Origin: Bacillus sp. FJAT-22090
GTDB lineage: Bacteria; Bacillota; Bacilli; Bacillales_A; Planococcaceae
Reading direction: 5' to 3'
Assembly: GCF_007676755.1 (NCBI RefSeq)
Contig: NZ_VEBK01000005.1
Span: 124,001-188,000, forward strand
DNA: 64,000 nucleotides
The translations under genes were made by a program, and so were the position numbers. Positions 1-7,586 of this stretch are shown piece after piece. The number at the start of each line of letters is the position of its first letter. Within the stretch, counting starts at the first letter, position 1. The notes below the pieces were generated by a model. The model did not search any database, was not told the DNA's origin, and saw only the letters and a program-made list of their open reading frames with translations.

Positions 1-1
1 T

Positions 2-535
2 ATTGGCTGCGCCATTGCAATCGACGTACTAAAGGGCTTGAAAGATGAAAAACATCCAAACATTGTATACGGTGTAGGAAATGTGCAAGAAGAAGTGGGT
101 CTTCGTGGCGCTAAAACTTCTACTGTGAAAGTGAATCCGGATATCGGTTTCGCAGTTGATGTTGGCGTTGCTGGAGACACACCAGGTATCACACCAAAAG
201 AATCCACAAGCAAAATGGGAGCAGGTCCACAAATTGTGTTATTTGATGCGTCTATGGTATCGCATAAAGGGCTACGTGATTTTGTTGTAGATACTGCAGA
301 AGAAAATAACATCCCATATCAATTTGAAATGATCCCAGGTGGAGGAACGGATGCAGGATCTATGCATATTTCTCTAAATGGAGTTCCTGCATTATCAATC
401 GGTGTTGCAACCCGTTATATTCATTCGCATGCTGGAATATTGCATCGTGATGATTATGAAAACACAGTAAAACTAATTGTAGAAGTGATAAAAAAATTAG
501 ACCGTGATGCTGTAAATAAAATAACGTTTGATTAA
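2..535 (+). CDS. M42 family metallo-aminopeptidase, C-terminal part (5' truncated)
   Basis: The reading frame is open from base 2 and ends in TAA at 533-535, so only about the last 177 residues lie in the window. The visible start [14 protein letters not shown] follows the family's metal-ligand segment (normally DNR-IGC). [10 protein letters not shown] carries the catalytic Glu-Glu of M42 glutamyl/deblocking aminopeptidases, followed by [11 protein letters not shown] with a metal-binding Asp, then [12 protein letters not shown] and [14 protein letters not shown] with a likely metal-ligand His. These cytosolic dodecameric enzymes trim N-terminal residues from peptides. Its position before argF, glcD-like and sspI genes fits ysdC of Bacillus, but the symbol is not assigned because the N-terminus is missing. 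Confidence 0.9.
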   Translation: MGCAIAIDVLKGLKDEKHPNIVYGVGNVQEEVGLRGAKTSTVKVNPDIGFAVDVGVAGDTPGITPKESTSKMGAGPQIVLFDASMVSHKGLRDFVVDTAEENNIPYQFEMIPGGGTDAGSMHISLNGVPALSIGVATRYIHSHAGILHRDDYENTVKLIVEVIKKLDRDAVNKITFD

Positions 536-539
536 TTCC

Positions 540-586
540 AAAACATCTGGAAGAGCAAAATAAATGCTTTTCTAGATGTTTTTTTA
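540..586 (+). terminator. Rho-independent terminator of the M42 peptidase gene
   Basis: AAACATCT and AAGAGCA pair with TGCTTTT and AGATGTTT around an AAATAAA loop, followed by a run of T residues, directly after the stop codon. Confidence 0.75.
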
Positions 587-611
587 TTTTTACTTTTGCA
601 TATAAATTCAT

Positions 612-640
612 TTGACTTTATGTTTATTCATAATTATAAT
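612..640 (+). promoter_or_regulatory. SigA-type promoter of argF
   Basis: TTGACT (612-617) and TATAAT (635-640) are separated by 17 bp, 40 bp before the argF start. The spacer holds TATG-TTTATT-CATA (619-632), a small inverted repeat whose right half resembles an ARG-box half-site. ArgR/AhrC control is therefore possible but is only inference. Confidence 0.75.
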
Positions 641-679
641 TAGAAATACATAAATATACGCAAAGGGGAGATTGTATAA

Positions 680-1645
680 ATGAAATTATTAGAATGGGTG
701 AACTTAAATGTGGTGGATAGTTTAAAAGGGAAAGATTTGTTGAGTCTTCTAGATTACACAAAAGAAGAGGTAGAAGAGCTGATCCACCTTGCAGTAGAAC
801 TGAAAGCGTTGACGAAAGCGGGGAAATGTCCACCTCTTTTAGAAGGTAAAACATTGGGTATGATTTTTGAAAAGCATTCAACGCGTACTAGAATCTCCTT
901 TGAAGTCGGTATAAAGCAATTAGGTGGTAATGGTATGTTTATGCATGCACGTGATTTGCAAATTGGTCGCGGGGAGTCGGTCTATGACACAGGGCATGTG
1001 TTGTCTGGTTATTTAGACGGTATTATGATTCGTGCCAATTCCCATGAAATGGTGAAAGAGTTAGCGGAACATGCAAGCATTCCAGTCATTAATGGATTAA
1101 CAGATATTTTTCATCCATGCCAAGCATTGGCAGATATTTTAACCATTCATGAGGTAAAAGGATGTACTGAGGGCTTAAAAATTGCGTATATTGGAGACGG
1201 AAATAATGTCGCACACTCTTTGGTGATTGCCTCTGCATATATGGGAATGCATATTGCAGTTGCTACTCCAATTGGATACGAAGCAGACGAGGAAATTATC
1301 GAAAAAGCTAGAGTCATTGCTTTAGAAAATGGTGGATCTTTATTCGTTTCAAATGATCCAGTAGAAGCAGTAGTGAATGCGGATGTTATTTACACCGATG
1401 TTTGGACATCAATGGGGCAAGAAGAGGAAACAGAAAAGCGTTTAGCAGACTTTGCAGAGTTCCAAATCAATGATGCACTTGTAGCCAATGCAAAAAATGA
1501 TTATATGTTTTTGCACTGTCTACCCGCGCATCGTGAAGAAGAAGTTGCTACTTCAGTCATCGATGGACCAAACTCATACGTTTTTCAACAGGCAGAAAAT
1601 CGCCTGCATGCACAAAAAGCAGTACTTGCATCCGTGATGGCTTAA
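680..1645 (+). CDS. argF: Ornithine carbamoyltransferase
   Basis: Makes citrulline from ornithine and carbamoyl phosphate in arginine biosynthesis, in the cytosol as a trimer. The 321-residue product has the carbamoyl-phosphate loop STRTRISFE (about 67-75), HPCQALADI, the ornithine-loop motif SMGQE and the catalytic [10 protein letters not shown] near the C-terminus, all expected of the OTC family. ATG at 680 follows AAGGGGAG with good spacing. The gene stands alone here, with its own strong promoter and terminator and no other arg gene beside it. In many bacilli argF ends a long arg operon, so separation is a lineage feature worth noting. The first 15 or so residues are longer than in Bacillus subtilis ArgF. 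Confidence 0.96.
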   Translation: MKLLEWVNLNVVDSLKGKDLLSLLDYTKEEVEELIHLAVELKALTKAGKCPPLLEGKTLGMIFEKHSTRTRISFEVGIKQLGGNGMFMHARDLQIGRGESVYDTGHVLSGYLDGIMIRANSHEMVKELAEHASIPVINGLTDIFHPCQALADILTIHEVKGCTEGLKIAYIGDGNNVAHSLVIASAYMGMHIAVATPIGYEADEEIIEKARVIALENGGSLFVSNDPVEAVVNADVIYTDVWTSMGQEEETEKRLADFAEFQINDALVANAKNDYMFLHCLPAHREEEVATSVIDGPNSYVFQQAENRLHAQKAVLASVMA

Positions 1646-1740
1646 ATGAACTACAGAATGTAACGGCAGGGTTTGCCTAGCAATCCGTGATATACATGCG
1701 ATGTTGTCCGTCAAGATGGATGGCTACATCGCTACATAGG

Positions 1741-1777
1741 AAGAGTGATTCGGGAGACGCTGAATCACTCTTTATTG
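1741..1777 (+). terminator. Terminator of argF
   Basis: AAGAGTGATTC pairs perfectly with GAATCACTCTT around a 10-base loop and is followed by TTTATT. A weaker upstream pairing, GCGATGT (1698-1704) with ACATCGC (1726-1732), sits in the long 3' UTR. Confidence 0.85.
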
Positions 1778-1787
1778 CGTATATAAA

Positions 1788-1836
1788 AAGGCCAATCCCA
1801 CTGTCAAAACCTGACTTTTGGGATTGGCCTTGATTA
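1788..1836 (-). terminator. Terminator of the BASS-transporter operon (minus strand)
   Basis: AAGGCCAATCCCA (1788-1800) pairs perfectly with TGGGATTGGCCTT (1819-1831). It lies just past the minus-strand stop, and the A-run on its left gives the U-tract on the minus strand. Confidence 0.85.
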
Positions 1837-1840
1837 ATCG

Positions 1841-2833
1841 TTAAGCTTCTGAAATCTTACTTTGCGTTTTTACTACAGGAATTTCTACCGTATCTTTTTC
1901 CGGACGTTTGGACCAATAAGTTGCTAAAATTGGACCTGAAATATTATGCCAAACGGCACCTAGTGCACTCGGTAAAGCAGCCAGAGGTCCCAAATGAGCT
2001 GTTGCTAATGCAACACCCAATCCGGAATTTTGCATACCCACTTCAATGGAAATAGCACGACGATCCAGCTCTGACAGTCCCATTAGTTTTGCTGCATAGA
2101 AACCTAAGAGTAAACCTGCGCCGTTATGCAAGAATACTCCAACAAACACGAGGAATCCTGCAGAAGCAATATTGTTTACGTTACCTGCTACTACTGCTGA
2201 AACAATCGTAATAATCGCTAATACTGAAATAAGGGGAACCACATTCAAGCTTTTCTCGACAACAGTAGGCATTAACTTTTTTACTAATAATCCAAGAGCT
2301 ATTGGAAAAATAATCACTTGTACTATTGACATGAACATGGACAACGCATTTACTGGCATCCATTGTCCCGCAAGTAAAAGAAGTAATAATGGTGTTAATA
2401 GTGGTGCAAGAATAGTCGAGAAAGATGTCATCGTAATTGATAATGGCACATTACCTTTTGCTAAATAAACCATAACGTTGGAAGCAGTTCCTCCAGGTAC
2501 TGAACCTAAGAGAACAAGACCAGCAGCTAATTCACTTGGCAATTGTAATATATAAGCAATTGCAAATGCAGTTAAGGGCATGATAATGAACTGAGCCAAA
2601 ACTCCTATAATAACTGGTTTGGGATGCGTTAAAATCAGTTTAAAATCGACTGCTTTTAACGTAAGTCCCATACCGAACATAACGACACCAAGTAAAATGG
2701 TAATATATTTTCCAAAAGGTAGAAAGGTGTCCGGAATTAAAAATGCGATAACTGCTACTGCGATTACTAAGAATGCAAAGTACTTCCCTGCAAAATTACT
2801 AATAGATTCTAATACTTTCAATTTACTCACCAA
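1841..2833 (-). CDS. Bile acid:sodium symporter (BASS) family transporter, YocS-like
   Basis: A 330-residue integral membrane protein with about ten hydrophobic helices. Family marks include MFGMGLTL in an early helix, GSVPGGTASNVMVYLAKG at the first substrate/Na+ crossover, and EVGMQNSGLG at the second crossover. Bacterial members of this branch (YocS, PanS) carry small organic anions such as pantoate or keto acids with sodium, not necessarily bile acids. The start overlaps the end of the upstream dehydrogenase gene by 11 bp, so the two are translationally coupled. This suggests, as inference, that the carrier imports or exports the substrate or product of that FAD-linked 2-hydroxyacid dehydrogenase. 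Confidence 0.88.
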   Translation of the reverse strand: MVSKLKVLESISNFAGKYFAFLVIAVAVIAFLIPDTFLPFGKYITILLGVVMFGMGLTLKAVDFKLILTHPKPVIIGVLAQFIIMPLTAFAIAYILQLPSELAAGLVLLGSVPGGTASNVMVYLAKGNVPLSITMTSFSTILAPLLTPLLLLLLAGQWMPVNALSMFMSIVQVIIFPIALGLLVKKLMPTVVEKSLNVVPLISVLAIITIVSAVVAGNVNNIASAGFLVFVGVFLHNGAGLLLGFYAAKLMGLSELDRRAISIEVGMQNSGLGVALATAHLGPLAALPSALGAVWHNISGPILATYWSKRPEKDTVEIPVVKTQSKISEA

Positions 2834-4217
2834 CCCTTTTTATTTTTACAATTTTGTTTGGATTTAAAATGTTGTTTGGATCAAGTGCAACTTTAATTTT
2901 CTCCATTACTTGTAATGCTGCTCCATGTTCGGCAGCTTGGTATTTTTGTTTTCCAACACCTACACCATGCTCCCCTGTACAAGTTCCGTCTCTTTCCAAT
3001 GCATATTGAACAATTTTTTCGTTGAAAGTATCAGCTTTATTAACTTCTTCAGGGTTAGTCATATCAATCATTAAAAGGGCATGGAAGTTGCCATCTCCAA
3101 CATGTCCTAGAATACCTCCAGGAAGACCAATTGAATCAAGCTCTTTACGAGCAAATATTACGGCTTCTGCTAGTTCCGAAATAGGTACGCAAACGTCCGT
3201 TACCATCATTTTTTTGCCGACGTGCCCATGTATATATGCATATGCTAGGTTATGCCTAGCATCCCAAAGTTTAGTGCGAGCCGTATTATCTGTTTCAAAC
3301 TGAATTTCTGCGCAGCCATGATCATCCATTATTTCCTTAGTGAACTCTACATCTTGTTGTAAGCCTGCTTCATTTCCATCAAATTCTAAAAACAGTGTAG
3401 GTTTTTCTGCATAATTCGTTTCGCTAAAACGATTTACCTGCCTAATCGAACTTTCATCTACCAACTCGACTCGCGCAATTGGGATACCAGCTTGTAAAAT
3501 GGATGTTACGGCTTCGATTGCATTTTTAACGGAAGGGAAGACAGCCCTAGCAGCTGTTGTGAATTCTGGAATCCCATAAACTTTTAAAGTCAATTCCGTG
3601 AAACATCCAAGAGTTCCTTCAGAACCTACGAAAAGTCCGTTTAAATGATAACCTGATGCTGATTTTGCAGCTAAATTGCCTGTATGTATAATTGTACCGT
3701 CAGCCAGTACCACCTCTAAATCACGTACTTGATCACGCATAACTCCATATTTTACAGTTGTTGTGCCGCTCGCGTTTGTTGCCGCCATTCCCCCTAAGGT
3801 TGCATCTGCTCCCGGGTCAACTGAAAAGAAAAGCCCATATTTCTTCAATTCTTTATTTAGTTGAGTTCTTGTTACACCAGGTTGCACTTTAACAAGCAAA
3901 TCATTTTCACGGACTTCTAAAATCTTGTCCATTAATGAAAAATCGATTGTGATCCCATTCTCGTAAGGTATGACATGTCCTTCTAAGCTAGAGCCTCTTC
4001 CAAAAGGCACTACTGCTATTTGAAGTTTGTTAGCAACTTTCATAATATTACTTACTTCTTCAGCTGTTTTAGGAAACACAACAATATCTGGAAGACTCAC
4101 ATCATGATAAGATTCATCTTTCCCATGGAGTTCTCGTACAGTTTGATTGATCGATACTTGATTTTCCTCTAAAAACTCTTTTAATAAATTTACTACATTT
4201 TCGGTTGATACAGTCAT
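2823..4217 (-). CDS. FAD-linked D-2-hydroxyacid (D-lactate/glycolate) dehydrogenase
   Basis: A 464-residue flavoprotein of the GlcD/DLD (VAO-fold) family. The N-terminal FAD-binding domain has VVPFGRGSSLEGH and DPGADATLGGMAATNASGTT. The C-terminal FAD-linked oxidase domain has GHVGDGNFH and ends with CTGEHGVGVGK. The family oxidises D-lactate, glycolate or other D-2-hydroxy acids to 2-keto acids, passing electrons to quinone or a partner. There is no FeS partner (glcE/F) beside it, which favours the one-subunit D-lactate dehydrogenase type. It heads a two-gene minus-strand operon with the BASS transporter. ATG at 4217 follows AGAGGCGATTTGAA. Exact substrate is not decided by sequence. Confidence 0.88.
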   Translation of the reverse strand: MTVSTENVVNLLKEFLEENQVSINQTVRELHGKDESYHDVSLPDIVVFPKTAEEVSNIMKVANKLQIAVVPFGRGSSLEGHVIPYENGITIDFSLMDKILEVRENDLLVKVQPGVTRTQLNKELKKYGLFFSVDPGADATLGGMAATNASGTTTVKYGVMRDQVRDLEVVLADGTIIHTGNLAAKSASGYHLNGLFVGSEGTLGCFTELTLKVYGIPEFTTAARAVFPSVKNAIEAVTSILQAGIPIARVELVDESSIRQVNRFSETNYAEKPTLFLEFDGNEAGLQQDVEFTKEIMDDHGCAEIQFETDNTARTKLWDARHNLAYAYIHGHVGKKMMVTDVCVPISELAEAVIFARKELDSIGLPGGILGHVGDGNFHALLMIDMTNPEEVNKADTFNEKIVQYALERDGTCTGEHGVGVGKQKYQAAEHGAALQVMEKIKVALDPNNILNPNKIVKIKRVGE

Positions 4218-4255
4218 TTCAAATCGCCTCTTTACTAATGAATAAATACATTTTT

Positions 4256-4309
4256 CGGATAATTCCGATTCTATTAGAGTAATTATATAGACAATTCAGC
4301 AAATAGCAA
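4256..4309 (-). promoter_or_regulatory. Promoter and palindrome upstream of the dehydrogenase-BASS operon
   Basis: On the minus strand TTGCTA (4309-4304), 16 bp, then TATAAT (4287-4282). Just downstream, in the 5' UTR, lies CGGATAATTCCG (4256-4267), close to a perfect 12-bp palindrome (CGGA-N4-TCCG) and a candidate repressor site. No regulator gene is adjacent. Confidence 0.5.
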
Positions 4310-4440
4310 TAAAAAATATTACTTTTTAGGTGAAAACAACAGTTTTTTAGTTAGAAAATTAAGTTGAAACCCTTATAAAATAAGGGATTGTTTTGTTTGT
4401 GAATTTTTTCGCAAAGTGTGTGAGTTTTCTAAAGGTAAAT

Positions 4441-4486
4441 AAAAACAATCCGTGAAGAATTATAATTCTTCACGGATTGTTTTTAT
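4441..4486 (-). terminator. Strong terminator of sspI
   Basis: Twenty-base perfect arms (AAAAACAATCCGTGAAGAAT and its complement) meet around a 3-base loop. The right arm runs into the sspI stop codon. T-runs on both strands make it potentially bidirectional. Confidence 0.9.
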
Positions 4487-4689
4487 TTGAATGCAGTTGA
4501 GATTTCATTTAATACGGAGTTCCGTTTTGTATCGTCTGCCATTTTCCACCATTTTTCAAAGATCACGCCTAAACCAGGTAGTAAATGTTCTTCTCCTCTT
4601 TGAATTGCATCTTCCACTACATTACGAATATCTGTTGCTGAATTGCCTTTTAGATTGTTTGAAATCGCTTCACGGATTTGAAAATCCAT
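4483..4689 (-). CDS. sspI: Small acid-soluble spore protein I
   Basis: A 68-residue minor SASP made in the forespore. The conserved core VEDAIQRGEEHLLPGLGV and FEKWW matches SspI of bacilli (EEKMLPGLGVLFE in B. subtilis). ATG at 4689 is preferred because the GAGGAG site (minus strand) lies 8 bases before it. An ATG two codons upstream (4695) would leave only 2 bases and the longer TTG start has no site. It diverges from the RNA methylase gene, as in Bacillus, where sspI-ysgA-pheS is a conserved order. Expression from a forespore SigG promoter is expected from the family but the promoter is not clear here. Confidence 0.9.
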   Translation of the reverse strand: MDFQIREAISNNLKGNSATDIRNVVEDAIQRGEEHLLPGLGVIFEKWWKMADDTKRNSVLNEISTAFK

Positions 4690-4779
4690 TTTCATCACTC
4701 CTCGCAATTATCTTCCCCAAACTCTCGCCAGCTATACATGAATTTGGTACTATTAAATAAAAAAGGCGGTTACCGATAG

Positions 4780-5541
4780 ATGAAACGAATTGAATCACCC
4801 CAAAACTCGCTAGTAAAGCATTGGAAAAAACTATTAAGCGTGCGTAAAGAACGAGATAAAACTGGCGAATTCTTGATAGAAGGTTATCATTTAATCGAAG
4901 AAGCGATTAAACAAAAAGAAAATGTATTAACAGTTATGATTAGTGATACGAGTGAAATTCCGACGAGTTGGGATGTAGATAACTTAGAAATCGTTGAGAT
5001 AAATGATGTGATAAAAAAAGAGCTAGCAGAAACAGAGCATACACAAGGAATATTTGCACATTGTAAACAACAAGCAGTAGATGAACAAGAACAAGCGAAA
5101 TGGAATCGTCTTTTACTAATTGATGCTGTACAAGATCCAGGGAATATCGGAACGATGATTCGAACAGCAGATGCAGTGGGAATCGATGCTGTTATTCTAG
5201 GAAAAGGGTCAGCAGATGCATATAATTCTAAAACATTGCGTTCGGCGCAAGGATCCCATTTTCATATACCGGTTATAAAAGGAGATTTACATGAATGGGT
5301 AGACGGTTTAAAAAATCGACAAGTGCCCGTTTTTGGTACTGCATTTGAAAATTCTACACCGTTCAATGAGTTAACAAAAAGTAATGACTTTGCGTTAATC
5401 GTTGGCAATGAAGGAAGCGGCATAAACGCAGAGCTTTTACAAAAAACCGATCAAAATATTATTGTTCCCCTTATAGGACAAGCTGAGTCATTAAATGTGG
5501 CTGTTGCAACTGGTATTTTGTTATATGGATTGGCATTATAA
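4780..5541 (+). CDS. SpoU/TrmH-type RNA 2'-O-methyltransferase (YsgA family)
   Basis: A 253-residue SPOUT methyltransferase. The N-terminal substrate-binding domain (about 1-95) resembles L30e folds. The C-terminal knotted AdoMet domain has the three SpoU motifs: DAVQDPGNIGTMIRTADAVG (motif 1), ALIVGNEGSGI (motif 2) and VPLIGQAESLNVAVATGILLYG (motif 3). The family methylates a ribose 2'-OH in rRNA or tRNA. The exact target of YsgA is not certain from sequence. ATG at 4780 lies 10 bases after AAAGGCGG. It precedes pheST, the usual Bacillus order, but is separated from it here by a 600-bp repeat element. Confidence 0.9.
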   Translation: MKRIESPQNSLVKHWKKLLSVRKERDKTGEFLIEGYHLIEEAIKQKENVLTVMISDTSEIPTSWDVDNLEIVEINDVIKKELAETEHTQGIFAHCKQQAVDEQEQAKWNRLLLIDAVQDPGNIGTMIRTADAVGIDAVILGKGSADAYNSKTLRSAQGSHFHIPVIKGDLHEWVDGLKNRQVPVFGTAFENSTPFNELTKSNDFALIVGNEGSGINAELLQKTDQNIIVPLIGQAESLNVAVATGILLYGLAL

Positions 5542-5586
5542 TGTGAAAAGAGCAATAAATGACAGAGATGGAAGTGGTGCAATAGA

Positions 5587-6181
5587 GGGATAATGCGTCG
5601 TAAGGAAGTGGTCGCTTGGATTTCCGCTGCAGCCAGACGCTTTCCGTGGGGTGAGTGAGAAGCCTTCACCGTCCGCTTTGGCGGTCGCTTGTGAAGTCTC
5701 CTCTTACTCACTTGATCCCACTGGAGTCGCCGCCTGCAGTTCCAATCCCAAAAAAGAATAGCTTCTAAGGGAAACCATTTGTCCCATGAAAGCAACCGAA
5801 TCGACAATAAGTACAACCAATTCTTCACGCAAAATCTAGAGCACACTGATTACATGCACTTTCCATGAAGAATCCGCTTAATTTAAATTGAATAGATGGT
5901 CCATTAAAATTTGCGCAACATATCAGTCGTTACTCGCAACATTTTATACTTGATGCGCAACATTTCAATACAAACTCGCAACATTTGGGACGGATTGAAC
6001 TTTTATGCTTACATAGCAATTTTCTTGGATTTTCTCTGCTGAAGGCGACTCCTGCCGGATGCGTGGGCAAATGAGCCACCCCAACGACGCTTAAGCGCGG
6101 GGGTGGCTCATCGCTCACCCGGCGGAAAGCGTCCGCAAGCAGAGAAAATCATAGTGGATACCTGTTAAGACAGATTATCCC
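5587..6181 (+). repeat. Interspersed composite repeat, copy A (MITE-like)
   Basis: Left end GGGATAATGCGTCGTAAGG; right end, reverse-complemented, GGGATAATCTGTCTTAACAGG, giving terminal inverted repeats. Module L (about 5610-5755) is a G+C-rich imperfect palindrome (GGGGTGAGTGAG / CTCTTACTCACTTGATCCC with CACCGTCCGC-TTTG-GCGG at the apex). Next come degenerate GCAACC repeats (about 5790-5835), several CGCAACATTT repeats (5914-5985), then module R (about 6032-6151): GATTTTCTCTGCT ... AGCAGAGAAAATC enclosing GAGCCACCCC ... GGGGTGGCTC. Copies B, C and D share ends and modules. No protein is credible. It fills the gap between the methylase gene and the pheS leader. Confidence 0.85.
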
Positions 6182-6209
6182 CATATTCCGCAATATAAAA
6201 AAGTCACAC

Positions 6210-6238
6210 TTGAAGTAATGTTTAAAATTCCGTATAAT
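6210..6238 (+). promoter_or_regulatory. Promoter of the T-box pheST leader
   Basis: TTGAAG (6210-6215), 17 bp, TATAAT (6233-6238), immediately upstream of the T-box leader and just outside repeat copy A. Confidence 0.75.
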
Positions 6239-6249
6239 AGATCATAATT

Positions 6250-6508
6250 TGATATATAAAAGCTGTCATCGGGAAAAGTATATACGATTATTCGAAAAAA
6301 GGAATTTTATACCTTGACTGAAAGTGTAAATAGAGAATGCGTGTAGAAGTTCACCCCGCTAGCTGCCACCGGGACCAGTCATTGACTGTAAAGGTGCGCC
6401 GGTGTAGAGCCGTTAGTCGAATTGAGTGATTGCACATTTAGTCGTGCAATAATCAGGGTGGTACCGCGAAATTAGTCCTCGTCCCTTTTATAGGGGCGGG
6501 GTTTTTAT
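6250..6508 (+). promoter_or_regulatory. T-box riboswitch leader controlling pheST
   Basis: The T-box core AGGGTGGTACCGCG stands at 6455-6468. It is preceded by the stem-III hairpin ATTGCAC ... GTGCAAT and followed by the terminator CCTCGTCCC / GGGGCGGGG with a T-run (6476-6508). Uncharged tRNA pairs with the T-box bulge and favours the antiterminator. With pheST downstream the expected effector is tRNA-Phe. A UUC triplet in GAAG-UUC-ACC (6350-6352) is a candidate specifier, but stem I could not be folded by eye with certainty. Confidence 0.93.
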
Positions 6509-6536
6509 TTTGTCAAAAAGGAGAGATCAGTCAAAC

Positions 6537-7574
6537 ATGGAAGCACAACTTCAACAGTTAAAAGAAGAAGCGTTACAAAAAATTGAAGCTTCTGCGAATG
6601 TCAAAGAATTAAATGACGTACGTGTTGCATATTTAGGGAAAAAAGGACCGATTACAGATCTACTAAAAGGAATGGGTAAACTTCCAGCTGAAGAACGTCC
6701 GAAAATGGGTGCACTTGTAAACGTAGTACGTGAAGAAGTTACAGAAGTATTAGAAGCTCGTATGACGTTACTTCAAGAACAAGCGATCCAGGAACAATTG
6801 GAAAAAGAATCAATCGACGTAACATTACCAGGTCGTCCAGTGAAAACAGGGAATCATCATCCTCTAACTCGCGTAGTAGAAGAAATTGAAGACTTGTTTA
6901 TAAGCATGGGCTATGAAATTGCGGAAGGACCAGAAGTAGAAAAGGATTATTACAACTTTGAAGCTTTAAACTTACCGAAAGGCCATCCTGCCCGCGACAT
7001 GCAAGACTCTTTCTACATTTCAGAAGATATTTTACTTCGTACACACACATCGCCTGTTCAAGCTCGCACGATGGAAGCAAAAGAAGGCAAACCAATTAAA
7101 ATTATTTGCCCTGGTAAAGTGTACCGACGAGATAATGACGATGCGACACATTCACATCAATTTACACAAATTGAAGGGCTTGTTATTGGGGAGAATATTC
7201 GCATGAGTGATTTAAAAGGGACCCTTTCTATATTTGCCAAGAAAATGTTCGGAGAAGACCGAGAAATTCGTCTTCGTCCAAGTTTCTTCCCATTTACAGA
7301 GCCTTCCGTTGAAATGGACATTTCTTGTTTCAAATGTGGCGGAAGTGGCTGTAATGTATGTAAAAAAACTGGTTGGATAGAAATTTTAGGTGCTGGAATG
7401 GTACATCCAAACGTTCTAGAAATGGCAGGCTATGATTCGAAAAAGTTATCTGGTTTTGCATTTGGTATGGGCCCAGAGCGTATTGCAATGTTGAAATATG
7501 GAGTGGAAGATATTCGTCATTTCTATACAAATGATGTGCGTTTCTTATCGCAATTCCACCGAACAGAAGTGTAA
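6537..7574 (+). CDS. pheS: Phenylalanine--tRNA ligase alpha subunit
   Basis: A 345-residue class II synthetase subunit that with PheT forms the alpha2-beta2 enzyme charging tRNA-Phe. An N-terminal coiled-coil arm (about 1-90) is followed by the catalytic core: motif 1 region [26 protein letters not shown], motif 2 [22 protein letters not shown], and motif 3 [18 protein letters not shown] Cys cluster, [14 protein letters not shown], is typical of Bacillus PheS. ATG at 6537 aligns with the usual MEEKL-type start. The AAGGAG site is 13 bases upstream, rather far, and the in-frame TTG at 6510 has no site. pheT follows after 12 bases. Confidence 0.97.
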   Translation: MEAQLQQLKEEALQKIEASANVKELNDVRVAYLGKKGPITDLLKGMGKLPAEERPKMGALVNVVREEVTEVLEARMTLLQEQAIQEQLEKESIDVTLPGRPVKTGNHHPLTRVVEEIEDLFISMGYEIAEGPEVEKDYYNFEALNLPKGHPARDMQDSFYISEDILLRTHTSPVQARTMEAKEGKPIKIICPGKVYRRDNDDATHSHQFTQIEGLVIGENIRMSDLKGTLSIFAKKMFGEDREIRLRPSFFPFTEPSVEMDISCFKCGGSGCNVCKKTGWIEILGAGMVHPNVLEMAGYDSKKLSGFAFGMGPERIAMLKYGVEDIRHFYTNDVRFLSQFHRTEV

Positions 7575-7586
7575 GGAGGAAATGAC

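Noticed and set aside
5451-5846. 131-codon minus-strand frame over the end of the methylase gene and copy A
   Set aside because: Overlaps a well-supported gene and a palindromic repeat; amino-acid composition is not protein-like.
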